A DNA stretch of 64,000 bases, from positions 33,418,387 through 33,482,386 of the forward strand of contig CM019218.1 in NCBI GenBank assembly GCA_009741485.1, written 5' to 3'. The position numbers were made by a program, and so were the translations under genes. Shown here piece after piece: positions 1 through 36,740 of this stretch. Every line of letters starts with the position of its first letter. Within the stretch, counting starts at the first letter, position 1. This stretch comes from Malurus cyaneus samueli. Taxonomy: Eukaryota; Chordata; Aves; Passeriformes; Maluridae. The notes beneath the pieces were generated by a model that had not been told where the DNA came from, did not search any database, and was given only the letters and a program-made list of their open reading frames with translations.

Positions 1-3000
1 TCTGACAGATAAAGTCTGAATAACTAAAATAGTGATAGAATAGTAATTATAATATATAAGAGGACATAGTGTAGTTGCTGTATTCCCAATGCAATGCAAT
101 CTGAAGGGAGTTGTAGGTAGAAGTATATCAATGAGGAAATTACAATTTTAACTAAGTAGAGCCTTCCTAATTCAGGGGCGAGCAGTTAGTTTTGTTAATT
201 TTAAATTTTCAAAGTGAGAAAGTCAGTGCCATGGTACATGGTGATATTTAAAATAAACGCATTTTCTTTATTTAGTTCAATTTACATTTTCATGGCAATA
301 CTGAATAGTGTACTAGTCAATACTGTGTAGCATATTGATAAATATAATGCAAATTGAGTGGTAAAAGCCATCTTGACAGGTTTTCTTGACATTTATTTTG
401 CCTAAAAAGTTGGGAAAGTGACAGATTTTTGTGTGCAGATGATGAGGTATGTGGATTAGTAAGGTAAATTAGTGGGGTTCTGCTGTACTCTATTCCTTCA
501 GCCATAATGCTGGACATTGCAATGAAAGCAAAGAGCAGGGGAGACCAACAGAGTGCCTGCTGCTGTTGGAAAGGTGAGCTAAACATTTTAAGTAGTTTTA
601 TATATTTTTTTAAATTTCTCAGTGTTCTTGTCATGTTCTGTATGTTTGGCTGCTTATAATGTTTTTTGAACTGACCTTTTATTTCAAAGAGAAAACAATT
701 CCCAAGATTCTCTCTATATACACACCAATGGTAGCATTTTCAGAGAAACTAAGCCATAACAGAAAATTCAATATTTTTGGTGTAATTCTTTTGTAAAAAC
801 TGCCTCTCGCCTTTTGTTTTTCATTGCAGTGCCCTACAACGTAATTGAAGTAATTCTTCTATTCAAATTGTTCAGAAGTTTTTGACAGTGTAATCTGTAT
901 TTGTAGAGTGCAATGCTGGTGGGGAGAAAGACAGTAGTTTCGTTTGTATGTTAGAGTTAGAAGTAGTTCTTACTTAGAGAGTAGCCATACTGTTGGACTT
1001 TCTTACTAAGAGAATTTATTCATATTTTCATTAAATGTGCTATGTGCTTCTCCTTAGGGCTATCCTTCTAAGCTCCATTAACTTTCTTGAGCATATACTG
1101 CAGATAATGCAGGATAATATAAAACCATGTTCTCCAAAACCACAGTATTGTCTTCGTAAAAACATGCTCCATAGTTAAGTTTGGCTTGTTGACCATTAGC
1201 TTTTATAACCGTTGTTTTGCTTTCCCCCTTTAACTGCCTCTATCTCAAACAAGTTTTCTGGCTTTTACCCCTCTGGTTCTTGCCCCATCTTGCTGCTGGG
1301 GTGTGGGTGGGTGGCTGTGTGGGGCTTGGTTGGTGCCTGGGGTTAAGCCATGACAGGCTGTTGTGAGTTCTTTGTTATAGACAGGTTTGGAGAGAGGATT
1401 TATTGTTATCAGTTTAGTTTTTTTCTGAGGAGTCAAGGTGTCTCCTTAGATGTCTTACCTGAAAGAATGGTCGAGGCAGAGAACTTAGGATGAGAAATCC
1501 TTTCTTGAAGATGATCTAAACTAATTCAATGCCCTTTTTCTGTATGAAAGGTCCCCCAGAGTTACCTGTCATGCCTGTAATTTCCTAAGACATCTCAGTG
1601 TTGTTTTTAGAGATGTTGTTCATCTTTGTACTACCCATCTTTATGTCAGACTCGGTGGTGATTTAGCACCATTAAAATCATGCTTCCAGGGAGTCCATTC
1701 AGCTGTAGCTGCTTCTATCTAAATACTGTTTTGAAAAATGCAGAATTAATATAAAAAGCTTCTCAGAAAGTAATATTTAAAGAGAAAAGTGTTTTCAACG
1801 CTTGTCGTGCTTACTGTAATTTCCATTGCATTTTGGAGTGTCACATGTGGACTATCTGTATAAAGAACTGAGTAGCCAGCATTGTCTGCCCATTTCACTT
1901 TTTCGTTCCTCCATAGGATTTGCATTAGCATGATTTTTCACCCTTGGATTAGGTTATCTACACTAAGCTTTAGTTTTCAGCAGCCAGATGACAGTAAAAA
2001 AATACTTCAAGTAGATATAGTGTAATTTATCCACCAAGGTAGAATCTAAGTAATTGCTTCTGTAGGTGTTAATGAGATCTTTATTCATACATTTTTATCT
2101 CCCTCAGAGTCCCTCTCACAAAAAGCGTAAGCTTTTGAAGCCAGTAAGCAACAGCAGTTTTCATGTGAACTACTGCTGCAGGATGCACTGATTTTTACAT
2201 AACTGAGGGACACAAATAATTAAGAAGGAAAACATATTTCCTGTGAATCATTAGTTAGGTTTTACTCATATATATTAACTTGGAGGCCTAGCCAATGGTG
2301 TATTGTTTGCATTGTGCATTCCATCTGACCCAAACTTTCAATATCAAGGATGGCATGGAGTTAAAGAGCAGTGAAGTTCCGTGAGTTTTTAAAACTGGGC
2401 ATAAATTGCTGTAAACATATGTTTTGTGTCTGTAAAAACTAGTATCAGATTTCTTCCTCATTCTTCCTGGTTTCCCTGGTACTTCTGTCAATGCCTTTTT
2501 TGCTTTTTGACTATAACCTTTTCACACTCTGCAGCTGAAATAGCCTTTTATAGCCTCTCTCTAGAACTATGGAATTTCCTCATCCAACAATATCAGAACT
2601 CCTTTTCAGAAAAGAGTTAAATCATACATGTGCAGGATATTGTAGTTGTAGCTGACTTTGTTCTCTTCCCCTCTCTTTGCTACAAAGGGAATGCAGTGTT
2701 CTAAGATCATTTTTGCACATCCACTGTCTAGGTAGTAATCTGTTGTAAAGTTAATGAAAAAGGGTAAAAATGTTTATAAATGTAATACAAAAACTGTTAG
2801 AAAAGGACTAATCATTACCTGGACTGTAACTTTAAATTTTCCTTACAGGAAAATATCACCCCTCTTAATAAAGAAGGGTAAGAGTTCATTTCAGGAAATT
2901 ACAGGAAGGAGTATTTTGAGGGACAATTTTATGTAATGAAAATGTGTTCAAACTTTATTAGTCTGCCCCAGTGTCTGAACATACTGTCAAGAGGAAACGC

Positions 3001-6000
3001 CTTTATTGCTCATCTTAAGGATTCAGGGGTTTTACATTCTCTTGGGTTATTCAGTAAATAGAGACTGTTTCCCACTTGTTCCAGATATTAGCCTTTAAAT
3101 TAATTTGTTATAATTGCAGTTTTCTTGTTGGAGTGTCATTTTACTACAGTGGTCTATGTGAATCTTCAAAACTGAAAGAAAAACGTATTAACATAAAGCA
3201 TAAAGCAAAAACAAACCTTTGCACAGTTTTCCATGCTACTGTAGAATAAAACATTTTTAACTGCTAATTTTGACATGGATTTATTTTAACAAAATTGCCC
3301 TGTCTTTTAGCTGTCTGAATGCCTTTGCTTGTGAGGAGCTGACTTCAAAGAGAGACGGATATATTTGTTGTATACAGTAATAAGATATTTGTAAAATGTA
3401 TAAACATGTTGAAAAGAGTAATGAAGAACTGTAGTTTTTTAAGTTGTATGATCTGACACTATTACCTGGTAGAAGTCAGAAACAAATATTTATTGCATTT
3501 GGTAGGTTTACGAAAAATGGATGAAAGGTAATAACAAGTATGCATCATATAACTCCTGTAGATAAAGTCTTTGGAAGTGTGTTCAGTCTATTAACATATA
3601 CTTCAGTATTTACAATTAATAGTTTTGATTTGAGTTTTTATTTGTTAGAGTTTTTTTCTGTAGGTGGATTTGTGTTCAGATCTAGAGTTATTATTAGAAT
3701 GAAATTGTTCTGAACACCCAAATGCAGTATCTAAAAAATAAAGCATCAGTCTGTTCTAAATTGTGAAAAACATAAACAAATGAACAAACTCTTCTGCAAC
3801 CATGCTGTGTTCTCAGTGCTTTGAACCCTGGCTCCTTGGCTGTTTGGAACGTATTTTACCAATTATACTTTTGTGAAAGCTTAAGCAGTGAAATGTGTGT
3901 AGCTGGAAATGGGTTGAAGAACATGGAAACTCAGATAATAATATGTATGTATGGGCTTCTGAAACAAAATTTTACATGTTGGGGACAATACTAGGATGCA
4001 GGTATTTGGGGTAGGTGTAAAATTAAATTATGGAATGGAAGTTGATAAGGAGCCACTACTTGGTGGGAGGAGTCTTGTCTGGTGATGGAAAAGATCAAAA
4101 GAGAGAAAATTGAGCATGGGAAGGAGAACAAAAACTGCTGGGGATGATGTAGGCTGTTAAATGAAGGAAGGATGAAACACGGGCAAGCAAATAAATTGTC
4201 GGAGAGAGGAAACCAATAATTGAATTAATAGTGTAGATAAGAATTGATTACTGCAAAGCAGAGTAATTAGAATTTAATTGTGGGGATATTGTAATCATCA
4301 AGCAAATATGTTTAGCAAGGTGCAAATTTAGAATATTTATGAGATTCATAGTCTGCTGTTTATTGCTTTTTGAGGGTGTAGCACCTACCATTTTGTTTGC
4401 TATTCTTTTAGAGACAGCTGAAATAAGTACTAGCATCTTTTTATTTTTTAATTGAAAGAAAGGATAAATGAATCTTTTTGATTGCAAACCTAACTTCATA
4501 CAGCCATCAATTTCTCTGTTTCTGTTTACATGGTGAAAATGGAAAGTGAAGGTGTCAGCTGTGTTACAGAAATAGAAAACCTTGAGGGACAAAATCCGAA
4601 GGACATTTGCATTCTTAACATCATCAGTATTGCAGCCAATGCTTAGGCAGTTGTCATCACTCCTGTTTTAAAGTAAACCTTAACCACAACTGGTTTTTGA
4701 AGTACTATTAGATTTAATACAAAGAAAGCAAAACAAAAAAAAAAAAGAAGCAACTAGTCTTTCCTGTTAAAAATATTAACCTTTGAAAAGACTTTTAGTT
4801 CATAACTCTTTAAAAATCCATAAATTCAACCATCATGTATTAAACACAGGCCTGAGTTTTGTGGCCTTTTCTTTATGTGGATTGCAAATTATAAATAACT
4901 CAACCGTACTTGATTTACATCAAGATAGTATAACCTGTATACAAGCTGAGGTGACAAAACTGTAAAAAGGAGTAACAGAGTTAAAAAACTATTGATGAGA
5001 AGGTGACATTTAGATAAAACCTTTTTATCTGAAAAATCAGTGTTTTTCTACTCAGTATACAGGTCTCACTGACTGACAGCCTAAAGAATTGTTCAGATTA
5101 ACAGCCCGTCCCCCCAGTCTGATGATTCGGACTCAGGAAAGATAATTGAAGGAGAAAATTTCTTTTGCCCCATTTGGTATGTAGTTTGGAATATGGGATT
5201 CCTTGTTGAGGGTATTCTGACTATTGGGTTGAAATGTGTTCATGGAAGACTGTTTTGTTTGTGGAATTGTTGAATTTTTGATAAGACTTTTTAGGTCAAG
5301 GGGAGAGCTACCCTATGACTGATTTCCACACCTTTCTCCTCCTCTTCCCAGTGACTAGATTTTAGATCATTCTTGAGTGGTTATTTTAACAAAATGAAGA
5401 GCTTTATCGGAGTTCTCACCATCAGAGGTCTTTTTAGCACTACCTTAATTTCAAGTGTCTATACTCTCCTGGTTTTAGAACAGCTGGAAAATGTAGCACT
5501 GTTTTTTCTGACATGCATTGTATTAAAGACTTCACAAAACTTCCTCTGAATATTAACAAAAGTATTCAAATCCAAAGGCAACACCAAATTATCCACCAAA
5601 ATTTTCTGAGATGTTATTCATACTCTTTTCTGGTGACCTATCAGTAACAAAAATTGTCTTTGACTTGTGCTAAAGCAGAAGATACACTGGCTGCTGTGCA
5701 GTCTGACCCATAGAAAAATGCAGTGAAAGCAGTTGTGAATGCAAATGTCTAGATTTTTTATTGTCTAGGGAAGCAGTTACAAATCTGTTCACATCAAACA
5801 ATTCACATATTATTCTATTCAGGTGTTTCCGTACAAATCAAGTGCTGCTTGTCTTCTTCAGTGCCCTCAGGTTCTGAGGATTTTCCAGCAAATGAGGTTT
5901 TATCTTCAATTTTCACTTTAGGGTGACAGGTGGTGTCCTAGAAATGTGGTTTAAGAAACTGAATTCTTTTAAAAAAACAAACACAGATCCCCCCCAAACA

Positions 6001-7434
6001 AAGACAGAAACAAACAAACAAAACCAATCCTACACAGAATGCTTCACAGAAATGTGTTGGTCAGTAACAAAGCACAATATTATATCATATCCATTTTGAA
6101 AGGTTTGTAAGTCTATTGTGTTTCAGTTAAATAAAGGGACAGAAGCTATAAATTTTTTGTATACTCATATTTTCATTTGGCTTTTTACTTGAGAAAATTT
6201 GGGAATGGTTAGGCATTTCAATTGCATGTTGTTTCTTTCTATTAATATTCTGGATTATCTAGGTTGCTGAGGAAGTCTAGAGAATACTTCCATCTTATTC
6301 TGCCTTACCTCCTGTCATCTTGGCAGAAGAGTTCAGATTTTTAATCTCTGTGTTTGGAAGAGAACATTGCATTTATGGTACTGAAATAGTGAGGCTATAT
6401 CCATTAAATGCTTTTTATGATGGAGAAAAGGAGTGAGGTAATTTTAATAACTAAAGGAGCAATCGTGAAACCACACTGTTGTAAACAAAATGGTCACTGC
6501 AAATCTTTTGTTTTCTTTGAAGACCATTTGGACCCCCAAACAGTTTAAAGATGGATTACTTATAAATATTTCTCAATCTTCTTTTCAAGTAAATGCTATT
6601 ATAGCAAATATTGATATAATTTTAAGAAATGTGATTCAGAAGAGGTTCACGGATAGTACTGACTAAAACTGGTACAGTTTTTTTTGTTTGCCCCAGTGCC
6701 CCTGATGATTTAGAATTTGTGTTAATACCTACTGAATAATCTCTTGATTGCACGAATCATTATAAATAAGAGTCTTTATACTGAAAGTTGTTCAAGAATA
6801 GTTACAGAACATTGCATTCAAAATAAAATTTGGATTAAATTAAATTAAAAATTTAAATGACTTGAAGCACTTCAGTCAACTCCAGAAAATTGTGAAATTG
6901 ATCTGGTTTTGGTTTTAGTTAAAGAGCAGTAAGATACACTGTTTCTTTAGCGGTTTCATGACACACCTCTTTTGACTGACTCTTTAAAGCAAAGTCCAAG
7001 GACCACTAGGATACGTTTATGAGTACAGCATGAAATGGCAGCGGATTTCATGGAAAATAGTTAAATAGTACAAAAAAGTTGCAGGGAGCTATTTGAGTTC
7101 TTAGTGCACTGTATCATGCACATAATAAATAATTGGCTAATATATATTAGCTCTTCTAAACAGGCCTCTCTTCTGTACCTGACTATAACATTGAAAGCCC
7201 TGTGCTGCAGGGTAATGGTCCGTGTCATTTTGTTAAGTGCACTGTTCAGCCACTCTCATCCTGTTGAGAAGCATTTTGTTGCTGGCATTTACCTTATGCT
7301 ATCTCTTCTCAGTAATGTCCTCTCTCAGTCCTGGACAGTACATTACAGAGGGATTTGATTAGTTGAGGATTGCATGCATGCACCTAAACAAGGAATATAA
7401 TGCTTCTTTTTCCTTGTGAAATATTTTCATTTTC

Positions 7435-7475
7435 CTCAGAGCTCTTTTCCAGCCTAAATGATTCTATGATTATAC
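7435..7475 (+). repeat. Possible CR1 3' tail
   Basis: TTCCAGCCTAAATGATTCTA followed by TGATTA resembles the terminal octamer region of CR1. Only the tail is recognisable. Confidence 0.5.
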
Positions 7476-7835
7476 AATGGAGGAAGAAAAGCCTGTGTCA
7501 ATAAGTTTCTGACTGTATAATAGTACTCTAAAGATTTTTCACATTGATATATTTCAGAGTACTCTTTTTAGAAGTTGTCTCATTCAGTGAATACACCATT
7601 AGCTTGGAACCTAATTGTTTGGAACAAGGAAGGGACAAAAAGTTACTTTTCCTCCTCAGCAATTGCGCGATGTATTGGACACCTCTGCACCAGTGCTTAC
7701 ATAGCAAAGACTTGTGAGTGCTAAAATTTGACATTAGAAGTTTCCAATCATAAAATTAATTTTTTTTTTTAGATTAGTTTCTTGATTGTTTGTCTAACAA
7801 AGGCAGAAAGTAATGAGAATAAGCACTGAACACAG

Positions 7836-8035
7836 GATAATACAATGATTTGTGTTGGAAGGGACATTAAAGATCACCTGGTTCCCACTGCCTTGCTCAT
7901 GGCCATATCCAACCTGGGCTTGAAGGCTTCCAGAGATGGGGCATCTATAGCCTCTCTGAACAACCTGTTTGAGTGCTTCACCGCCCTCTGAGTAAACAAT
8001 TTCTTCCTGGAAGAGCTAAATTATGTCCAATTTTA
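7836..8035 (-). repeat. CR1 LINE fragment, minus-oriented
   Basis: The stretch reads like the reverse complement of an avian CR1 3' end. It has TTGGAAGGGACATTAAAGAT, then GGGCTTGAAGGCTTCCAGAG, AACAACCTGTTTGAGTGCTT and TTTCTTCCTGGAAGAG. It is diverged and truncated. Confidence 0.85.
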
Positions 8036-8334
8036 CTATCTGTCTCTGTGTCAATTATACTAATTTAGGTTCTGTCTTCTGCCACTCCAAATCACCAATT
8101 TTCATTAAACTTGTGGGAACTGAAAGTCTTTGAGAGCTGTCCTATTTGTTTGGAATTAAAAGTTATTGTGGTGGAAAGACAGATGGTTTGGTCCAGTAAA
8201 ATTTGTTTCCTGGTGAAAATAAAAGCAAATGAGAATCAAACAGGAAGCTGGTTTCCAGTTCTTTCTGAGCTATGGTCTCAATTCTCTGCTGAGTTACAGA
8301 AAAATATTTTGTATAGTTTTAAAGAAGGAAAATG

Positions 8335-8430
8335 TGTTATTTTATTGTTGTGGTTTAACCTCAGCTGGCAACCTCAGTACCACAGAGCCTCTTGCTCATT
8401 TCCCCTGCCCCCATGGGATAGGGAAGAGAA
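8335..8430 (+). mobile_element. Probable avian retroviral LTR fragment
   Basis: TTGTGGTTTAACCTCAGCTG, then GGCAACCTCAGTACCACAGA and CCCATGGGATAGGGAAGAGA resemble an interspersed repeat family common in birds that I associate with endogenous-retrovirus LTRs. The exact family cannot be named by eye. There is no internal retroviral coding region nearby. Confidence 0.5.
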
Positions 8431-11400
8431 TTGGAAAAAAGGTACACTTATGTACATTAGCTTGCTTCAGACTTTTTGCTTTCCATCCATTGTTGAAATA
8501 AGCCTACTGCTGAAATAATCTACTTCTGGATGCAACTCTCATATATGGTATTATCATTGTAAATGTTAAATAAGATATGTACAAAACATAAAAAAATGAA
8601 CGTCTCTATTCTCCAGTCTGCTAAGTGCAAAACAACTGTAGAATTTTTACTTCAGAGATAAATTAAACAATATTCTGCTCTCTGGGGAAATGCTCTGCCA
8701 GAGCATAGCTAGCTCATATAAATAGTCTTCCTCTTACAGTAATCTCTGCTTCAGCTCCTGGAATATGAGGAAGAAGAAAGATTGCACAGGGCAAAGCGAA
8801 CATACACATGGCAGACTTATCCTGTGTGATTTTTCAGTGCAGTAGGTTCAGGTTTACAGACGTGAGTAGGTTGCTGCCTTCTTCAGCCCACCAGACTTTT
8901 TGTCTGCTCAATTGCTAAATCAGCTTTGCAATGATTGTAATCTTTAGCTAGTGCATCACATTGGCTGAGTAAATACTCCAGATTGAAAACTGAGCAGCTC
9001 AGGAGCTGTTTTGTATATCAAGTACTGCTGTCTTAGAGACGGTTGCTCTTTATAGCACATGCAGTAGGAGATACATTTTCCTTTGTCATCACCACATGTC
9101 TGTTATAACTCACAGTAGCAAAATTTAAATGCATTGTTAATTGTTAACTCACCTTGTTACTCAGCTTCTGCTGAAACTAGGTAGCATAGAATCAGACAGC
9201 TGCAATCAGTTTTTGGAAATCATATTTATTTAGGTACATCAGTGTCCAAGTAATGTGTCATGCTGACAGCTAATAGAAGATGGGTTGATGAAGAGTTCTA
9301 AGTGAAAGTACTCAATTATTAGTGCCTGATATGGATTTTAAAATAGAGCTGAAAGTGTGGGTTTGAAGAGCTGTATATGCAGTGAAAATCAGTTGAGATC
9401 TATAATATATTGTAATGGCAATTGCATTTCAACTGTTTGACCTCTCCTTATCCAGGTGATCCCTGAAATTTTCATTTATTTAAAACTGGTCCTAACACAT
9501 GCTAGGCATTAGCATTAGACTACAAAGCCTGTATCCTCAAAAAGGAGGGAATTGGAATGTGAATTGTTGAAGCTATGAAAAGAGGTTTCAAAAAATTGGA
9601 ACTGTGTATTGTTCCAATCATGGAAATATATTTCTGGTGGAATTAGAACTGGGAAAGTGACTTTTTCAGGGGAACAGATAAGAAAGGAGAAATCTATCTT
9701 TAGCAAAGTAAAATAGGGGTAACATAGGTGGCTACTTCTCTAACCATCCCCAATGGCTTTTGCAGTCTACTCTTGAGGCGGCACTGCTGGTTTCTCAGTG
9801 CAAAGCCTAAGCACTTAAGAGTACTCAGTTATTGCCTGATTGATAGGGAGCACCATGGTTTGTGCGAGATAAAATGTAAAAAATCACTATTGATTTATTT
9901 TTTCATGTTTATTATCTAGTTTCCATGATGGCAGCAGTAAGTTAACTTTTTGCTCTGAGAAACATTTCCAACATTGCCTGGAGCAATAAACCCAGAGCAT
10001 TTGTCTGGAGACACTGAACTGAGCTAAAGAGACTGATTTGCCTCCTCCACAGCCACCCCAACATTCGTAGGTTTGTAAGCATAGTGTCTCCCAGGAATCT
10101 GAAAGCTGTGTTCTTAGTGGAAATAGTTCACTTTGCTAGGAACTGCTAATTTTGGGCATGTAGTTTATCCGAGACATTGTCAAGTGTTCCCAGGGCAGGG
10201 ACCCCTCCAAAGAAAATTGATTAAAGTGATTAAACTGATTAAAAATATCTTCATGAGTAGAAAAAGTTGTTATAGTCATTGGATCTTCTTTGTTCATCTG
10301 CAGGTATCTTCAAAACATTTTTAAAAAACTTAAAATTGAAGGATTTAGTGAGGTAATCAAAACAGAGATGATCTTGACTTCCAAGATCACTGCCTGAGCT
10401 AATTATATTAGAAAAACTTTTTAATGTAAACTTAACTAAACAAGTTTCAATTTTGTAGAAGATTTGCAAAGTGTGTTTGGGAAGTCTCCAGAAACAAATT
10501 AAGATGATCAGTAATGGCAGAGAGGGATTTTTATTTGAAAATATGCAGTTGCTATTTTTTCCTGTAATATTCCTCTTTTGCAACATGAGATGTAGTGAGA
10601 TGCATGAAGAGTTCTGAAACAGTTTCAGAAGTTATGCAAATACTCAGAAGTCTGTAAGTTCTATTCTGAATTGGGCAAACTCGATTTGACCTACAGAACA
10701 TCAGTCATGTCAATAGAGACATTGGTAGAATTATTTTATTGTTGTTGTGTGGCATTGTAGTACCACAATTGAATAGTAACCAGCTGCATTACTGAAAGGT
10801 ATTTTATTTTATCTTAAAATATAACAGTTACATAGGCTTTTAATTCAGATTATGGAAACTATAATGCAATAGATAGCAGAAGGCTTTAGATATTCTTGCT
10901 GGAATAAAGAATTCAGAATTCACTTCAAGGAAAGCTCACAGACAGAAACAATGTTCTTTCTTTTTTCCTTCCCATCCAGGTGATTCTCAAATAATTGAAA
11001 TCATGTTAGGGCAAATAAGAATGGCAGTGACTTTAACATTCAAAAGCATTTGAATTGGTATACAATGAATTTCCTCATATGGACTTTGCTCCCCCAGGAC
11101 ACAACTGAAATAGGTCAGATTTTTAGTTTTTGTAAATGGAATGGGCTAATTTAGTTTTCATACGACATTTTTTAGTCTTTTTCTCTTGCTTTGTCCAGCA
11201 ACTGAAGCATTTCTGTCCTAGTTATCAATTAGAAATTGAAGTTGTGATGCTAGAAATAAAAGCATTTCATCCTAATTTTCATATTTTCCATTATTCTCAG
11301 AAGAGCGGAGATATTTAACTTAGTAAAACTGAATATAGTCCTTCCTTTTTAACATTCATGCCAGAGGCTGAAGACAGCAAACATTTAGTTTCTTCTTCTG

Positions 11401-12864
11401 AAACTGTATGCTCTTGAGATTTATGGAATTTGTATTTTCAACTGTTTGAAGTTAAGCTCTCAATGCCCTTCTGAAGAAGTACAATTCATTAAACTACATG
11501 TTTTTTTTTAAATTTGTCTGTATTTTGATGCGATATTGTTCTTAGTTGGATGGTTTACCTACCTGAAGAACTGCTAAGAAGGAAATTTGAGTGCTTTTTT
11601 TAAAAAAAAAAAAAATTTCTGAAATTTAGCAGCTCCAGTGCGTTTTGAGCTATTGTTTTTCTAATTGCATGGTGCTGTGAAATTTCTGCAACTACAGTGC
11701 TAGGTTTCATTTCAGAGTAATGCTCAGTGTGGAATATGATATAAGATTAAAGATAATAAGGCAGACAGACAATTGAGTCTGTTGTGCCTGAACAGGAAAT
11801 GTGTTCTGAGCACCATTTAAGGTGTGTGATGACGTGCAAAACCTAAGGTTTATGGAATATAATTTGAGAACCTTTTCATCTTAAGAACATCCTAGAAGAT
11901 ATTCTCTGCCTTAACTAACAGTGGTTCAGCTCTCACTGTACTACTCTAGCAGACATTGATGATATGGGCTGTTGAATCCTTTTTTGAAGACGTTGCTGCC
12001 TAATCATACTGGATTCAGTTGGTAGATTTATTGACCCCTGATTTATTTAAATGGTAGCCTGGTATTAGCATCTGTTGGTGGATAAAAAAAATAATGCATA
12101 TACAAAAATATATAAGTAAATGCAGATGGAAGTATTTTACCTTAAAAAGGTAATAATTTTGTATTGTGGTTATCTTTGTGTTTCAATGTATTGCATATAA
12201 TTTTTTCAAATCTTTAGTCATGGGTCTTGGGCAAGCAGATAGATCACCAATATCTCTCTAAGTACAAGTCAGAGGTGAGGCAGATAATTCAAGCTTCTTA
12301 TGTTCATTGTTAGAGGAAACAAAAAGAATTATTGATTGGGAAGATAAGACTGCATAAAGGAAAGCAAATTTAGCAGTCCTGGTAGTTTTTTTGTATATAG
12401 AATGATTAGTTAAGGGGGTAGGATCGGATTTTAGACAAAGTGATAACATCACAGTTTGATATATTTTGTCAAAATTAAATATCTATTAATTCAGACAGTG
12501 ATCAATTATACAATTATTTCTGTAATAATTTTATTGGAAGAAAAGGATGGGAAACATATTCTCTGATAATAAAACATCAATTGAATTATGATCATAAAAT
12601 ACCTAGGGTATCAGGGAAGAAATGCTGGTTTTCGAAAACTGGAAAAGAAGTATTTTAAATTGGTGTCTCTAGTGCAGCCTTTGTGATTTATTGGTCAGCC
12701 AATAAGCACCCACTTGTATTTCCACAGAGAACTTGTAGAAATATGGTAAACTGAAATAAAGGTCTCAAATGAGATATGTTGTGGCTCCATACTCACTTTT
12801 TAGATGCCAAGTTGAGTAGTCAGAGGGTTTCTTTCTGACAATGAGAATCTTTTCTGTTCTCTGA

Positions 12865-34756
<21,892 letters not shown>

Positions 34757-35058
34757 GAACTGGGCCTTGACAGGTATAAAGTCTCCTCCTAAATCTGATG
34801 CATGTTGTGTCTGTGTACTGTGTATTTAAAAAAATAATCAAAAAAAGTAAATTAAAAATGTGTTGAATCTGCACATTTTAAAGAAAGTAACCATTGTAAA
34901 CTATTCATGAGGAAGCATTTTGTGTAAATAAGTGGCCAGGCTTTGCCTTAGAGCAGGCAGCAAGCAGATCCACAAGGAAGGAAGTAGAGGCCAGGGTAAG
35001 AATGACAGGGTAGTCAAAAAGGTGCAATGGATTTAGAGTTAAAAAAGTATCTTGAAGG

Positions 35059-35084
35059 TGAATACCGTTTTAAAACGGTATTCA
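35059..35084. repeat. Perfect 26-bp palindrome in the TTBK2 3' UTR
   Basis: The left arm TGAATACCGTTTT is followed directly by its exact reverse complement AAAACGGTATTCA, with no spacer. The central TTTTAAAA would form the loop in RNA. It includes two CpG dinucleotides, unusual for the surrounding AT-rich DNA. Confidence 0.95.
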
Positions 35085-36685
35085 TCTCAATGTTCTTAGT
35101 TTCCCTAGTTAGAAGATTTGGCCCAATTATTTAAGGCTTTACATATTCAAGGAGTATGTAAGAAAATGTGAAACAGTTATTCTCAAAATGACATCACCAC
35201 TCGGGAGGTAATTACTGCTCAAACATTTCTTCACAGTTTTAAAAAAGCACACAGTTTAGAAGATTATATTTCTACCTAAAAAATTTCTTCCATTTTGAGC
35301 TGCACTCACTTCTGAGTCGCTGAGTGCTCGTTTTGTCCCCTATCATGGCACAAATTTTTTTACCTAAGAAAGTATCATAGACCTTACCCCTTCTTCACAC
35401 TGATGACATGAAAAAAATTAATATTAACATTTGACAAGATGGTTTTGTACCTATGTTATTTAGAAATTTGTATAGACTAATTAGGATCCAAGAAACTAAT
35501 TCTCAGTTCTATATCATACAATTTTTTGGGAGCCCAAGTGGGGTTCTTCAAACCATATTTGGTAGGATTTGGAAAAGCATTCCTTCCTAGGAAATGAGTA
35601 GGTGTATGCACTTCACTGAATGTTGCAGATTTACAGTAAAATGCAATGTGAGTTAGAAAATAGGGACTTTCTTTAGCTCCTTAATTCAACTGAAAAAGAA
35701 CCTTTGTTATTGCCGACTTTGTTTTTCCGTTAGTTATGTATCATTTAAACCATAGATCTTACCATGTAGAGATGATTACCAATCAAGATTGGGGTTTTTG
35801 GTCATTTGTTTTCTAAAATCATGAAAGATGAAAGAGAGAGGAGGAGATTGTCTACTTTGTGAACTTGATAGGTTAGAGGTGACAGAGGTATTCTTAACAT
35901 CCTTAAAAAATCTGGGCAAGAATATTAATCATCAAAGCAAAACATACTAAAAGAAATCAGAGATTTTTTTTTTTTTTTTGCATTAGATCCTTGTCATTCT
36001 TTTCCCAAATGTGTTTTTGATAGCCAAGCTTTCTTGACTCTCAGTGAAGTCCACAGCTTGTAATTCCTTCAGCTTTTTTAGGTAGTTACTTAATAACGTC
36101 TTGTGCTCTGCAGGAGCTCTGTCGGGAATGAGAAGGTACAGCGCCTTTTGCTATATTCAGAAAAGAGTAGTGGGTCAGAACAGGGATGCACAAGAACGCA
36201 AAACTGAGAATGATGCAGCCAGCTCCCCCTAATGATTCCTGCTGTGGGGACTCTGGATGCGTAGGAGACTTGTCAGTTACTGATCTGCTTGCTGTAGTCA
36301 TATGCCTCTCCAGCCAGCATCTGTGCTTTTTTATTTAACTTCTGCCAAATGAATACCTTTGGATTAAAAAGGGAATATTTTGTCTCTGAGCTAACACATT
36401 CTAATGCTGCATTAAAGCTGCCCTAGAGCTGCACTGAATTTCACTTGCTTTGTCAGACTATGTTGGTTTTTCTTTCTTTTCTTACTATGAATATGTATAT
36501 TGTTTCCCATATGTAATGTAGCACAGTATGGAACCTTAATTTCATTCAGGTTTCAAGCACTACAGATGAATGCAATAGGTAGAGTATACCTGCTTTTTCT
36601 GAAGAAACTGTACCATTGGAAAGTCCTATTCCTTTGTATTATATTGTATAATAGGTGCTATACCAATAATTGCATGTCCTCATGG

Positions 36686-36740
36686 TAAATTATATAATAT
36701 AAATATTTATATATACATATATGTATATGCTTATATAAAT
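36686..36740. repeat. AT-rich imperfect microsatellite
   Basis: TATA and ATAT runs mixed with TACATATATG. It lies in the presumed TTBK2 3' UTR. Confidence 0.75.

Noticed and set aside
8111..8518. 135-codon plus-strand frame
   Set aside because: It overlaps the LTR-like repeat and has no domain or splice support.
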